Shown: positions 15,373 through 23,594, counted from the stretch's first letter. The stretch is 38,434 nucleotides of DNA from an uncultured Clostridia bacterium (GCA_946407675.1 CAMJPK010000005.1:1-38434), one strand, 5' to 3'. Numbers and translations: made by a program. The notes: generated from the sequence alone by a model not told the origin.

Positions 15373-16761
15373 TCAGGGCAGCTCGAACACCGCGCCGACG
15401 TAGCTTTCGTTCAGGAAGGAATCCTTGCTGGTGACCACGACGGGGCTGCCGGTGCGCAGCAGGAAGGCCAGCGCGACCTCGACGCTCTCGCCGGGCGCAA
15501 TGTCGGTCCACACGTTTTCCTGCTCCTCTTCCGCGCCGTCCATATAGACGGCGGACTCCAGGCCGTAGCCGTCCTGCAGGGCGTAATTGTCGCGCGCCAT
15601 GCCGAAGCTCGCCTCGCTGCTGCCGATGTTCGTGAAGCGGAAGCGGACCAGCACCGCGTCTTCGTCGTCCCAATCCTTCACGCGCTCGATGCCGAGGAGC
15701 TCCACGGCGTCGTCCGCCGCGGGCACGCCGTCCATATAGCCGACGCCCTCGACCGCCTCGCCGTAGGTGAAGGTGTCCGCGGGCGCGCCGGGCAGATTGG
15801 CCGGATCGAGATGATAGACGACGCCCTCGCCGTCCCAGTTGTAGGCCTTGATCGCGATCTCGCCGCCGGCGGGGTCATACGAGCGAAGCATCGCGCAGCG
15901 GACCGTAAAGCCGGGCGCGACCGCCAGATAATCCGTCTCGTCCTCGGGCACGCTGACATCACTGTCGATATAGGTCCACGCCATGTATTCCGCGTCCTCG
16001 CCCTGCTCGGCGTCGATGTTGAGCGTGCCGGCGGTGACGACCTCGGCGGACTGGTTGGTGAAGTCGTACCAGACGCGCAGCGCATCCTTGCCCTCCGCGT
16101 CCTTGAGCGCCTCCGCGCCGACGAAGCGCACGGCGTAGTCGCCGATCATCCCCTCGGTCTCGACGTAAACGGTCGTGTCCTCGCCGCTGCCGAACAGATC
16201 GATCAGGCCGCCGAGGATGTCCTCGATGCTGCCGGAGCCGTTTTCCTGATAGTCGGCAAGCTGCTCGTCGGTCAGGCGGACAAAGATCATCTTGCTGCTC
16301 TCTCCCTCGAGCATGATCTGGTCGTCGGCATAGTGGAAGCCGGAGATGTTGCCCTCGTCGTCACGGATCGTGCCGCCGTCCCACTGCAGCGGCGTCTTCT
16401 CGCCGAACATCTCCATATAGCCGGTGCCGTCGGCCTCCAGCACGAGATAGTAGGCCATGCCGAGCGCCTCCAGCTCCGACATATCCTCGCGCTTGCCGTC
16501 GGCGCCAATGGACTCGACCGCCTTGTAATACCCCTCCGGACCGTCCGCCTTCACGGGCGCCTCGGACGGCGCTGCGGCGGCGGATTTTTCGCCCGCTGCA
16601 TCGGCGGGCTTTTCGGGCAGCGCGGCGGAGCCGGTCTCGCCGCCACTTTTTTCGGCGGCGGGGGCCTGCGTGGCCGCGGGCGCTTCGGATTTGCTTTCCC
16701 CGCAGGCGCACAGCGCCAGCAGCAGCGCCAGCGCCAGCAGGATCGCCAGCATCTTTTTCAT
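15373..16761 (-). CDS. Putative lipoprotein with tandem DUF5067-like domains
   Basis: A 462-residue exported protein. A lipoprotein signal peptide ends at Cys20 (ALCAC), followed by an Ala/Glu/Pro/Lys-rich spacer (about 21-75) typical of extracellular lipoproteins. The middle (about 76-170) looks like a small beta domain with 'GTGYMEMFGEKTPLQWDGG', of the kind found in clostridial surface proteins. Two immunoglobulin-like halves follow (about 195-330 and 355-462) that resemble DUF5067: each has a 'VWYDFTN'/'VRFRFTNIG' strand then an 'APG'-type turn. Function is unknown. It has its own promoter at 16806-16834 and GAGG eight bases before the ATG. It is a single-gene unit, probably on the outer face of the membrane. 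Confidence 0.75.
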   Translation of the reverse strand: MKKMLAILLALALLLALCACGESKSEAPAATQAPAAEKSGGETGSAALPEKPADAAGEKSAAAAPSEAPVKADGPEGYYKAVESIGADGKREDMSELEALGMAYYLVLEADGTGYMEMFGEKTPLQWDGGTIRDDEGNISGFHYADDQIMLEGESSKMIFVRLTDEQLADYQENGSGSIEDILGGLIDLFGSGEDTTVYVETEGMIGDYAVRFVGAEALKDAEGKDALRVWYDFTNQSAEVVTAGTLNIDAEQGEDAEYMAWTYIDSDVSVPEDETDYLAVAPGFTVRCAMLRSYDPAGGEIAIKAYNWDGEGVVYHLDPANLPGAPADTFTYGEAVEGVGYMDGVPAADDAVELLGIERVKDWDDEDAVLVRFRFTNIGSSEASFGMARDNYALQDGYGLESAVYMDGAEEEQENVWTDIAPGESVEVALAFLLRTGSPVVVTSKDSFLNESYVGAVFELP

Positions 16762-16805
16762 CGTTGTTTCCTCGCTTTCGCTCGGTAATGAATTGAATCA
16801 CTCGG

Positions 16806-16834
16806 ATTATACCGCATGCCGCGCGGGTTTTCAA
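16806..16834 (-). promoter_or_regulatory. Promoter of the lipoprotein gene
   Basis: On the minus strand TTGAAA (16834-16829) and TATAAT (16811-16806) are spaced by 17 bases, 44 bases ahead of the start codon. Confidence 0.8.
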
Positions 16835-16867
16835 CCGTGTTTTTCGCCGTATTCTTCGGCGGCGGGC

Positions 16868-18217
16868 TCAAAGCCGGACGCGGTTGGTCTTCCAGCGGCC
16901 GGACAGGATGAAGGCCGTACAGATGATGAGGGAGGCCGCCGGGGCGAAGGGGTAGGCCCAGCCGACGCCGACGAAGCCCATGCCCAGCGTGATGCTGAAC
17001 AGCCGCGCGAGGGAGTAGCGCACGACAAAGGCGCTGACCAGCGCGCAGGAGAGCGTTACCAAGGTGTGCCCCGCGCCGGTGAGCAGGCCCATCATGCAGA
17101 ACATGACGCTTTCCAGCACGAAGCTGAGCGCCAGCGCCTTCAGATACGGCGCGCCGGCGGCGAGAACGGGCGCTTCGCGCGTGAAGAGGGAGAGCATCAG
17201 CTCCGGGCGGATGAGCGACAGCACATAGAAAATGAGACTGATCGGCAGGGCGTAGAGGATGCCGATGCCCATGCCGCGCAGGGCGCGCTTGGGCTGGCCC
17301 GCGCCGATGTTCTGCCCCGTGACGGTGATGATCGCACCCATCATGGCCTTGCTCGCGAGCACGGCGAAGCTGCCCAGCCGCGCCACCGCGCCCGCGGCGG
17401 CGGAGGCGTAGACGCCGAAAAGGTTTACGACGCCCGCGATCAGGAGAAAGGAGAGCTCGGTCAGCGTGAACTGCACCGATTGGGGCAGGCCGATCTTCAA
17501 AAGCACGGCGAGCTTCTCCCGGTCAAAGCGGAAGGGGCCCTTTTCGCCCGCGAGAAAGGCGTGGCGCCGCCGGGACAGCGGGAAGATGAGCGCGCAGCAG
17601 AGCATTTGCGAGAAGGCCGTCGCCGCGGCGGCGCCGGCGGCGCCCCAATGCAGCGCACCGACCAGCAGCAGGTCCAGCACAAGGTTGACGACCGAGCTGA
17701 TCGCGACGAGCAGCAGCGGCGTTTTCGCGTCGCCGACGCCGCGCAGCACGCCGGTCATCAGATTGTAGAGATAGACGAAGGCGGTGCCGGCCATGCAGAT
17801 GCGCAGATACCAGACCGCCTGTGCGTAGGCCTCCGGCGGGGTGTGCAGCGCCGTGAGCAGCGGGCGGGTAAAGACCCACGCCAGCACGGTCAGCGCCAGC
17901 GCGGCGGCGGCAAAGACGCGCTCCATCGTGCGCAGCAGCATCGGCAGCTCGCTTTCCCGCTGCGCGCCGACGAGCTGCGACGACAGCACGGACGCGGCGT
18001 TTGCGATGCCCATGACGATGCACAGCGCCACCATCGTCACCTGCCCGCCGATGCTGACGGCGGAGAGGCCCGCCGAGCCGGCGAAGCGACCGACGATGAT
18101 CATATCCACAATGTTGTAGACCGCCTGCAGCAGATTGGAGGCGATCAGCGGGACCGAAAAGCGCAGCATGCTGCGCCATAAGCTGCCGCGGATCAGGTCG
18201 GGGCCGTGTTCGTTCAT
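16868..18217 (-). CDS. MATE family efflux transporter
   Basis: A 449-residue protein with about 12 predicted membrane helices. The N-terminal MLRFSVPLIASNLLQAVYNIVDMIIVGRF stretch (in two overlapping pieces, about residues 17-45) is diagnostic of MATE/DinF-type transporters, which export cationic drugs or metabolites with Na+ or H+. The second half repeats the pattern, with GQNIGAGQPKRA as its conserved loop. The ATG at 18217 has AGGAG about 10 bases ahead. It lies 22 bases after pyk and probably belongs to the csoR-pyk transcript. Substrate cannot be read from the sequence. Confidence 0.93.
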   Translation of the reverse strand: MNEHGPDLIRGSLWRSMLRFSVPLIASNLLQAVYNIVDMIIVGRFAGSAGLSAVSIGGQVTMVALCIVMGIANAASVLSSQLVGAQRESELPMLLRTMERVFAAAALALTVLAWVFTRPLLTALHTPPEAYAQAVWYLRICMAGTAFVYLYNLMTGVLRGVGDAKTPLLLVAISSVVNLVLDLLLVGALHWGAAGAAAATAFSQMLCCALIFPLSRRRHAFLAGEKGPFRFDREKLAVLLKIGLPQSVQFTLTELSFLLIAGVVNLFGVYASAAAGAVARLGSFAVLASKAMMGAIITVTGQNIGAGQPKRALRGMGIGILYALPISLIFYVLSLIRPELMLSLFTREAPVLAAGAPYLKALALSFVLESVMFCMMGLLTGAGHTLVTLSCALVSAFVVRYSLARLFSITLGMGFVGVGWAYPFAPAASLIICTAFILSGRWKTNRVRL

Positions 18218-18239
18218 GCTTCGGTCGCTCCTGTCGGAA

Positions 18240-19652
18240 TTACACCGTTTCGATGCGGATGGCGTTGGTGTTGCCCGGCTCGCCGCTGGTCTTGCCGCCG
18301 GTCATGACCACCGTGTCGCCCTTTTGCAGGCAAAGCGCGTCGCGCGCGGCCTGCAGCGCGAAGTAATAGAGCACCTCCATGTTCGGGAACTGCTCGGTCA
18401 GCATCGGCTCCACGCCCCAGGACAGCGCCAGCTTGTACCAGACGCGCTTGCCGGTGGCCAGGCCGAGGATCGGGACGGGCGGGCGGAAGCGCGACACCAT
18501 GCGCACGGTCAGGCCGGTGACCGAGGTGACGACGATGGCCTTCGCGTCGAGGTCGACGGCCATGGTGCACGCGGCGTGGGAGATCGCGTCCACGCGGTCG
18601 CTTATTGTAAACTGCCGCGTGCGGAACTGGCCGGCGTAGTCGATGTGCTTCTCCGTCTCCTCGCAGATCTCCGCCATGACGCGCAGGGCCTCCACCGGGT
18701 GCTTGCCCGCGGCGGACTCGCCGGAGAGCATCACGGCGCTGGTGCCGTCGTAGACGGCGTTGGCCACGTCGCTGATCTCCGCGCGGGTGGGGCGCGGGTT
18801 CGTGATCATGCTTTCCAGCATCTCGGTGGCGGTGATGACGCGCTTGCCCAGCATGCGGCACTTGGTGATCAGGTGCTTCTGGATCGCGGGCAGCTCGGGG
18901 AACGGCACCTCCACGCCGAGGTCGCCGCGGGCGACCATGATGCCCTCACAGGCGGTGCAGATGTCGTCAATGTTGTCGATGCCGGACCGGTTCTCGATCT
19001 TGGCGATCACGTCGATGTCGCCGCCGCCGTGCTCATTCAGGAAGCCCTTGAGGTCAAGCAGGTCCTGCTTGCAGCCCACGAAGGAGGCCGCGATGTAGTC
19101 CACCTTGTTGCGGATGCCAAAGAGCAGGTCGTCCTTGTCCTGCTCGCTGAGGTAGACCTGATGGATGACCTTGCCGGGGAAGCTCATGCTCTTGCGGTCG
19201 GACAGCACGCCGCCCGCCAGCACGGTGCAGCGGATCTCGCTGCCCTCAACGGCGCGCACCTCGAAGATCACAAGGCCGTTGTTGACGAGGATGCGGTCAC
19301 CGGGGGCGAGGTCCTCCGCCAAACCCTTGTAGCTGACGGACACAATGTGTTCGTCGCCGGGCACGTCGCGCGTGGTGAAGGTGAAATCGTCCCCGTCGCG
19401 CAGCGTAACCTTGCCGCCCGCGAAGGTGCCGATGCGGTATTCCGGGCCCTTGGTGTCCAGCATGATGGCGACCGGGAGATTCAGCTCCTCGCGCACCGCC
19501 TTGATCATGTCGATCTTCTGCTGGTGCGCTTCATGGGTGCCGTGCGAGAAGTTGAGGCGGGCGACGTTCAGCCCGCTGCGGCACATCTCGCGGAAAACGG
19601 CGGGGTCCTCGCTGGCCGGGCCGATGGTGCAAACGATCTTTGTCTTTCTCAT
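18240..19652 (-). CDS. pyk: Pyruvate kinase
   Basis: A 470-residue pyruvate kinase, which makes pyruvate and ATP from phosphoenolpyruvate and ADP. Seen in order: RKTKIVCTIGPAS, ARLNFSHGTHE, MLDTKGPE, the signature around IAKIENRSGI with the catalytic Lys, ARGDLGVE, and TATEMLESM (commonly TATQMLESM). The Glu in TKGPE is the residue associated with K+-dependent enzymes. It lacks the extra C-terminal PEP-utiliser-like domain found in many Bacillus enzymes. It lies 19 bases after csoR and 22 before the MATE gene and seems to be transcribed from the CsoR-operator promoter; this coupling is unusual. Confidence 0.97.
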   Translation of the reverse strand: MRKTKIVCTIGPASEDPAVFREMCRSGLNVARLNFSHGTHEAHQQKIDMIKAVREELNLPVAIMLDTKGPEYRIGTFAGGKVTLRDGDDFTFTTRDVPGDEHIVSVSYKGLAEDLAPGDRILVNNGLVIFEVRAVEGSEIRCTVLAGGVLSDRKSMSFPGKVIHQVYLSEQDKDDLLFGIRNKVDYIAASFVGCKQDLLDLKGFLNEHGGGDIDVIAKIENRSGIDNIDDICTACEGIMVARGDLGVEVPFPELPAIQKHLITKCRMLGKRVITATEMLESMITNPRPTRAEISDVANAVYDGTSAVMLSGESAAGKHPVEALRVMAEICEETEKHIDYAGQFRTRQFTISDRVDAISHAACTMAVDLDAKAIVVTSVTGLTVRMVSRFRPPVPILGLATGKRVWYKLALSWGVEPMLTEQFPNMEVLYYFALQAARDALCLQKGDTVVMTGGKTSGEPGNTNAIRIETV

Positions 19653-19671
19653 GGTGTCGTCCCTCGTGCGT

Positions 19672-19947
19672 TCAGCTCATGTTGGCGAAGCGGTCGATGG
19701 TCTTGGTGAACTTGGCGATCGTCTCGTCCACGTCGCCGTTTTGCAGGCCCTCCAGCACGCAGTGGCGGATGTGCCCCTCGAGGATGAGCTGTCCCGCCTT
19801 GTGCAGGGCGGATTTTGCGGCGTTGATCTGCGCGAGCACGTCCTCGCAGGGGACGTCCTCGTCGATCATGCGGTCGATGGCGTTGACCTGACCGATGATC
19901 TTCTTCAGTCTGCGGTGCAGGCTTTCGGAATCCATACATTGAACCAT
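19672..19947 (-). CDS. csoR: CsoR/FrmR-family metal- or sulfur-sensing repressor
   Basis: A 91-residue all-helical repressor of the CsoR family. The Cu(I) ligand set of CsoR (Cys-His-Cys, spaced 25 and 4) is present as Cys34, His59 and Cys63. The persulfide sensor CstR uses the two cysteines without the histidine, so the His59 favours Cu(I), though this is not decisive. The start at 19947 has GGAGGG eight bases ahead; Met5 is an alternative. It heads the csoR-pyk-MATE unit. A palindromic operator lies at the predicted transcription start, implying autoregulation. No copper ATPase or copper chaperone gene is in the window. Confidence 0.93.
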   Translation of the reverse strand: MVQCMDSESLHRRLKKIIGQVNAIDRMIDEDVPCEDVLAQINAAKSALHKAGQLILEGHIRHCVLEGLQNGDVDETIAKFTKTIDRFANMS

Positions 19948-19963
19948 TTTTCAATCCCTCCAG

Positions 19964-19979
19964 ATACCCGATTGGGTAT
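19964..19979. promoter_or_regulatory. CsoR-type operator
   Basis: ATACCC-GATT-GGGTAT is a perfect inverted repeat with a 4-base centre. It has the TACCC...GGGTA half-sites known for CsoR targets and begins five bases downstream of the -10 box, covering the transcription start of csoR. Confidence 0.85.
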
Positions 19980-19984
19980 TCTTC

Positions 19985-20013
19985 ATCATAGCGCAGCGAC
20001 CGTGCGCTGTCAA
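19985..20013 (-). promoter_or_regulatory. Promoter of the csoR-pyk-MATE operon
   Basis: On the minus strand a consensus TTGACA (20013-20008) and TATGAT (19990-19985) are spaced by 17 bases, directly upstream of the CsoR-type operator. Confidence 0.88.
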
Positions 20014-20071
20014 GATTCGCCGCGGCAAAGCCCCTCCGTCGCGTTATTACCTGATTCAAAAAAGCGATACC

Positions 20072-20100
20072 TTGAAATTTTTGGATGGCCGCGCTAAAAT
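20072..20100 (+). promoter_or_regulatory. Promoter of the GGDEF/EAL sensor gene
   Basis: TTGAAA (20072-20077) and TAAAAT (20095-20100) are spaced by 17 bases, about 70 bases ahead of the start codon and divergent from the csoR promoter. Confidence 0.65.
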
Positions 20101-20171
20101 ATTCGATTGTAGAAAAACTGTCATGGCCTGATCCGGGGAAAACAAACGGGAGAAATCGAGGAGAAAGAGAA

Positions 20172-23084
20172 ATGAAACGACTGAAGCGGCGAACATGGCT
20201 GACGGTGTGCCTTCTTCTGGCGCTGATCCTCTCTGCCGCGGTCCCGGCGCACGCGTCGTCGGCGGAGAAAAAGGTGGTGCGCGTCGGCTGGTATGAATCG
20301 GCGTTCCACCGCACGGACCAGTTCGGGCGCCGCTCCGGCTACGGCTACGAATACCAGCAGCGCGTCGCGATCTACACCGGCTGGACCTATGAGTATGTCG
20401 AGGGCAGCTGGTCGGAGCTGTTCGAGAAGCTGGTTGCGGGCGAGATCGACCTGCTCAGCGACGTTTCGTACACTGAGGCGCGTGCGGAGAAGATCCTGTA
20501 CAGCGCCGAGCCAATGGGCGGGGAGGACTACCATGTCTTCATTGCGCCCGACAACACGGAGATCCGCCCCGACGATTTCTCCACCATGAACGGCAAGCGG
20601 CTGGGCGTCAACAAGAACAGCATTCAGGAGCAGCTCTTCCTCGAATGGGCGGATAAGCACAACGTCCACCCCAAGATCGTGGAGCTGACGGAAAAAACGC
20701 CGGTGCTGCTGGAGATGCTCGCGCACGGCGAGATCGACATGCTGGTCACGCTGGACACCTACGGCAACCGCGCCGACATCGTGCCCGTCTGCAAGGTCGG
20801 CGCGGCGGAGAGCTTCTTCGGCGTGAACAAGAACCGCCCGGACATCAAGCAGGATCTCGACGTGGCGATGAACCGCCTGCTGGAGGACAACCGCGACTTC
20901 AACCAGCAGATGACCGAGCGCTTCAACAAGGCCGGCGCCGTCAACAGCTTTCTGACGGGCGAGGAGAAGGACTGGCTGAACGCCCACGGCACCATCCGCG
21001 TGGGTTACCGCGACAACTTCCTTCCGTTCAGCGACTGTGACGACAGCGGCGCGCTGGCCGGCGCGCTGGCGGACTATCTGGACTTCGCGGCGACCGCGGA
21101 GAAGAATGCGAAGCTCAACTTTGAGACCCGCGCCTATACGACCACGGAGGCCGCCCTGCAGGCGCTTGCCGCCGGCGAGGTGGACTGTGTGTTCCCGGTC
21201 AACTTCAGCGCCTACGACGGCGAGCAGCGCGGCATCATCATCACGGACGCGCTCATCTCCTCGGAGATGTACGCCGTGATGCGCTCGACCGACCACCGCG
21301 GCCTGTCCGCGGAGCAGCCGATGGCCGTCGCCTCGGTCGAGGGGCACCACAACCATGAGACCTTCCTCAAGGACAACTTCCCGAACTGGCAGATGCGCTA
21401 TTACGACAGCGCGGAGGAGGGCTTCAAGGCCGTCTCCGCGGGCGCGGCGGACTGCGCGCTGGTGAGCTCCTACCGCCTGAACAGCGTCGGCGACGCGCTG
21501 GTGAAGTATAAGCTCTCGCCGCTCGCCACCGGCGAGGCGATGGACCTGTCCTTCGCCGTCGGGCGGAACGACGACTGCCTGTTCTCCATCCTCAACAAGA
21601 TCAACCGCCTGATCCCGCAGGCCGCGCTGAACGCCTCGCTGACGAAGAATTCCTTCGTCGACACGCGCGTGACCTTCCTTGACTTTTTGCAGGACAACCT
21701 CGCCACGGTGATCGCCGTGATCGCGGTCATCGCCGCGGCGATCCTCTTCCTGCTGTGGCGCAATGTGCGCGCCGAGACGAAGGCCAGCGAGGGGCGGCAG
21801 CTCATCTCCGAGACGGAGCGCGACCCGCTGACGGGCCTTTATAACCGCGGCTTCTTCATCGCCTATGTGGAGCGGCTGTATCGGGAAAACCCCGGCAAGC
21901 CGATGGACGCCATCGTCATGAACATCGAGCGCTTCCACACGCTCAACTCGCTCAACGGCCGCGCCTTCGGCGACGAGCTGCTCCGCGCGCTCGGCAGCGA
22001 GATCGGCGCCTTTATCGACGGGGCAGACGGCATCGCCGCCCGCACCGAGGGCGACTCCTTCGACATCTTCTGTGCCCACGGGCAGGACTACAACGCGCTG
22101 CTTGAGCGTTTCCAGGCGCGCCTCAACAAGATCTCCCGCAACACGGACATCCGGCTGCGCATGGGCGTCATGCCCTGGCAGCCGGGCGTCGGCACGGAGG
22201 AGATGTTCAACCGCGCGTGGAGCGCGTGCAGCATGGTGCGCGGCGATTACAAGCGCCATCTCATGGTCTACGACGAGGACACCCGCCGCCGCGACGAGCT
22301 CAGCCGGCTGCTGCAAAACGATCTCGCCCGCGCGCTCAGCCAGCATGAATTTGAGGTCTACTTCCAGCCGAAGTACCGCATCCAGAACGACCCGCCGAAG
22401 CTCAGCAGCGCCGAGGCGCTGGTCCGCTGGAACCACCCCCAGCTCGGCCTCATCACCCCGGACGGCTTCATCCCCTTCTTTGAGCGCAGCGGCCAGATCA
22501 CCGTGCTGGACGCCTACGTCTGGGAGGCGGCCGCGGCGCAGATCGCCGCGTGGCGCGACGCCTACGGCGTGACGCTGCCGGTGTCCGTCAACCTCTCGCG
22601 CGTGGACGTGTTCGACCCGAACCTCATTTCCACGCTGGACGGCATCATCGCGCGCCACGGCCTGCGCCCCGCCGATTTGCTGCTGGAGGTCACGGAGTCG
22701 GCCTACACCGAGGACGCCGACCAGCTCATCCGCGTCATCGGGCTTTTGCGCGAAAAGGGCTACGAGATCGAGATGGACGACTTCGGCTCCGGCTATTCGT
22801 CGCTGAACATGCTCTCCTCGCTGCCGGTCGACGTGCTGAAGATGGACATCGCGTTTATACAGAACATCGAGCGCAACGAGCGCGACCTGCGCCTTGTGGA
22901 GCTGATCCTCGACATCGCGCGCTATCTCAAGGTGCCCGTCGTGGCCGAGGGCGTCGAAACCGAGATGCAGCTCAAGCTGCTGCGCGACGCCGGCTGCGAC
23001 ATCGTCCAGGGCTATTACTTCTCGCGCCCGCTGCCCCCGGCGGAGTTCGCGCAGAAGCTCCTCGCCAAGCTGCCCAAGGCGTAA
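20172..23084 (+). CDS. Periplasmic-sensor EAL c-di-GMP phosphodiesterase with degenerate GGDEF
   Basis: A 970-residue transmembrane sensor. A signal peptide (1-27, ending AHA) leads to two tandem family-3 solute-binding domains (about 35-265 and 275-500), one membrane helix (about 509-531), a GGDEF domain (about 551-705) and an EAL domain (about 720-965). The GGDEF signature is degraded to EGDSF (near 624), so cyclase activity is unlikely; such domains can bind GTP and regulate EAL. The EAL domain keeps EALVRW (about 747), VNLSR, LLLEVTES, DDFGSGYSS (about 868), the Lys in VLKMD and AEGVET, so it should hydrolyse c-di-GMP to pGpG. The binding domains suggest sensing of amino acids or similar solutes. 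The ATG at 20172 has GAGGAG eight bases ahead. It is a single-gene unit with its own promoter and terminator. Confidence 0.93.
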   Translation: MKRLKRRTWLTVCLLLALILSAAVPAHASSAEKKVVRVGWYESAFHRTDQFGRRSGYGYEYQQRVAIYTGWTYEYVEGSWSELFEKLVAGEIDLLSDVSYTEARAEKILYSAEPMGGEDYHVFIAPDNTEIRPDDFSTMNGKRLGVNKNSIQEQLFLEWADKHNVHPKIVELTEKTPVLLEMLAHGEIDMLVTLDTYGNRADIVPVCKVGAAESFFGVNKNRPDIKQDLDVAMNRLLEDNRDFNQQMTERFNKAGAVNSFLTGEEKDWLNAHGTIRVGYRDNFLPFSDCDDSGALAGALADYLDFAATAEKNAKLNFETRAYTTTEAALQALAAGEVDCVFPVNFSAYDGEQRGIIITDALISSEMYAVMRSTDHRGLSAEQPMAVASVEGHHNHETFLKDNFPNWQMRYYDSAEEGFKAVSAGAADCALVSSYRLNSVGDALVKYKLSPLATGEAMDLSFAVGRNDDCLFSILNKINRLIPQAALNASLTKNSFVDTRVTFLDFLQDNLATVIAVIAVIAAAILFLLWRNVRAETKASEGRQLISETERDPLTGLYNRGFFIAYVERLYRENPGKPMDAIVMNIERFHTLNSLNGRAFGDELLRALGSEIGAFIDGADGIAARTEGDSFDIFCAHGQDYNALLERFQARLNKISRNTDIRLRMGVMPWQPGVGTEEMFNRAWSACSMVRGDYKRHLMVYDEDTRRRDELSRLLQNDLARALSQHEFEVYFQPKYRIQNDPPKLSSAEALVRWNHPQLGLITPDGFIPFFERSGQITVLDAYVWEAAAAQIAAWRDAYGVTLPVSVNLSRVDVFDPNLISTLDGIIARHGLRPADLLLEVTESAYTEDADQLIRVIGLLREKGYEIEMDDFGSGYSSLNMLSSLPVDVLKMDIAFIQNIERNERDLRLVELILDIARYLKVPVVAEGVETEMQLKLLRDAGCDIVQGYYFSRPLPPAEFAQKLLAKLPKA

Positions 23085-23089
23085 CGCAA

Positions 23090-23129
23090 AAAGGAAAAAG
23101 CTCCACCGTTCGGTGGAGCTTTTTCCTTT
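23090..23129. terminator. Bidirectional terminator between EAL gene and tRNA-Arg
   Basis: A perfect 18-bp stem (23090-23107 with 23112-23129, loop gttc) with A-rich left and T-rich right flanks. It closes the rightward EAL gene. For the leftward tRNA it begins at the final base of the encoded CCA, so it trails the tRNA with no spacer. Confidence 0.9.
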
Positions 23130-23205
23130 GGCACGCCTTAAGGGATTCGAACCCCTGACCTTCTGGTCCGTAGCCAGACACTCTATCCAGCTGAGCTAAA
23201 GGCGC
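23129..23205 (-). tRNA. trnR-ACG: tRNA-Arg (ACG)
   Basis: The 77-base minus-strand sequence folds as a full cloverleaf. The acceptor stem is GCGCCTT with AAGGCGT (one G-U pair), the D arm contains AGCTCAGCTGGATAGAGT, the anticodon stem TCTGG/CCAGA holds the loop CTACGGA (anticodon ACG, read as ICG after deamination), and the T arm has GGTTCGAATCC. Discriminator G and the 3' CCA are encoded. Its promoter lies at 23227-23255 and a terminator adjoins its 3' end. Confidence 0.96.
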
Positions 23206-23226
23206 TTACGACTAACGCGCTCTAGT

Positions 23227-23255
23227 ATATTAGCACAGCCAAATATAAAATGCAA
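23227..23255 (-). promoter_or_regulatory. Promoter of tRNA-Arg
   Basis: On the minus strand TTGCAT (23255-23250) and TAATAT (23232-23227) are spaced by 17 bases, 21 bases ahead of the mature tRNA 5' end. Confidence 0.7.
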
Positions 23256-23296
23256 GCTCTATTTTCGGTTTTTTCAGGGATTTTTTGCGCTCCGGC

Positions 23297-23464
23297 TCAG
23301 AGCCCGATGGCGCCGCTGAGGTCCTCGATCACGTCGCCGGCGGCGCGGATCATTTTGCTCAGGCGCTTCTTGCCGCCGCGCTTGTCGGGGGCGACGATCA
23401 TGCCCAGCGCCGCGCCGACCACCATCCCGGCGCCCATACCCTTCAGAAAGTCCATTGTTTTCAT
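23297..23464 (-). CDS. YtxH-like small membrane protein
   Basis: A 55-residue protein with an N-terminal glycine-rich hydrophobic segment (GMGAGMVVGAALGMIVAP), then a basic DKRGGKKRLSK stretch and an amphipathic tail. This is the layout of YtxH/GvpP-like proteins: a short membrane anchor with a GxxxG helix followed by a cytoplasmic tail. Function is not established; Bacillus YtxH is a general-stress protein. The start at 23464 is chosen because GGAGG lies six bases ahead; an ATG at 23470 directly abuts that site. It follows the TIGR04255-type gene on the same strand and is preceded by a nested inverted repeat (23477-23525). Confidence 0.75.
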   Translation of the reverse strand: MKTMDFLKGMGAGMVVGAALGMIVAPDKRGGKKRLSKMIRAAGDVIEDLSGAIGL

Positions 23465-23476
23465 ATCCATCCTCCG

Positions 23477-23525
23477 TTTCCGAAAGTTTCTGCGCAGTTA
23501 GTATGCGCAGTTTTTCTTCGGAAAA
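23477..23525. repeat. Nested inverted repeat in the leader of the YtxH-like gene
   Basis: An inner 7-bp stem CTGCGCA/TGCGCAG (23490-23496 with 23504-23510) is flanked by outer arms TTTCCGAA/TTCGGAAA (23477-23484 with 23517-23524). A T5 run follows the inner stem on the plus strand. It lies between the TIGR04255-type gene and the small YtxH-like gene and could be an operator or an RNA element. Confidence 0.5.
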
Positions 23526-23539
23526 CTTGGAAATGATTG

Positions 23540-23571
23540 TTTGCGCGCCGCCCTGTCGGGCGGCGCGCAAA
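23540..23571 (-). terminator. GC-rich hairpin after the TIGR04255-type gene
   Basis: A perfect 14-bp stem (23540-23553 with 23558-23571, loop tgtc) lies 23 bases after the stop codon of the leftward TIGR04255-type gene. Only a weak T-rich tail follows on the minus strand, so termination may be partial. Confidence 0.6.
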
Positions 23572-23594
23572 GCGAAAGATTCGGGGTACAGCAA

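Noticed and set aside
18240-19652. Truncated pyruvate kinase
   Set aside because: The 470-residue length is normal for enzymes without the extra C-terminal domain, and all catalytic motifs are present.
20121-22658. 845-residue open frame on the minus strand
   Set aside because: It lies opposite the GGDEF/EAL sensor gene; it is a compositional shadow rich in Arg/His/Val.
23129-23205. tRNA-Arg as the attachment site of an integrated element
   Set aside because: No integrase, no duplicated tRNA 3' end and no mobile genes were seen on either side.
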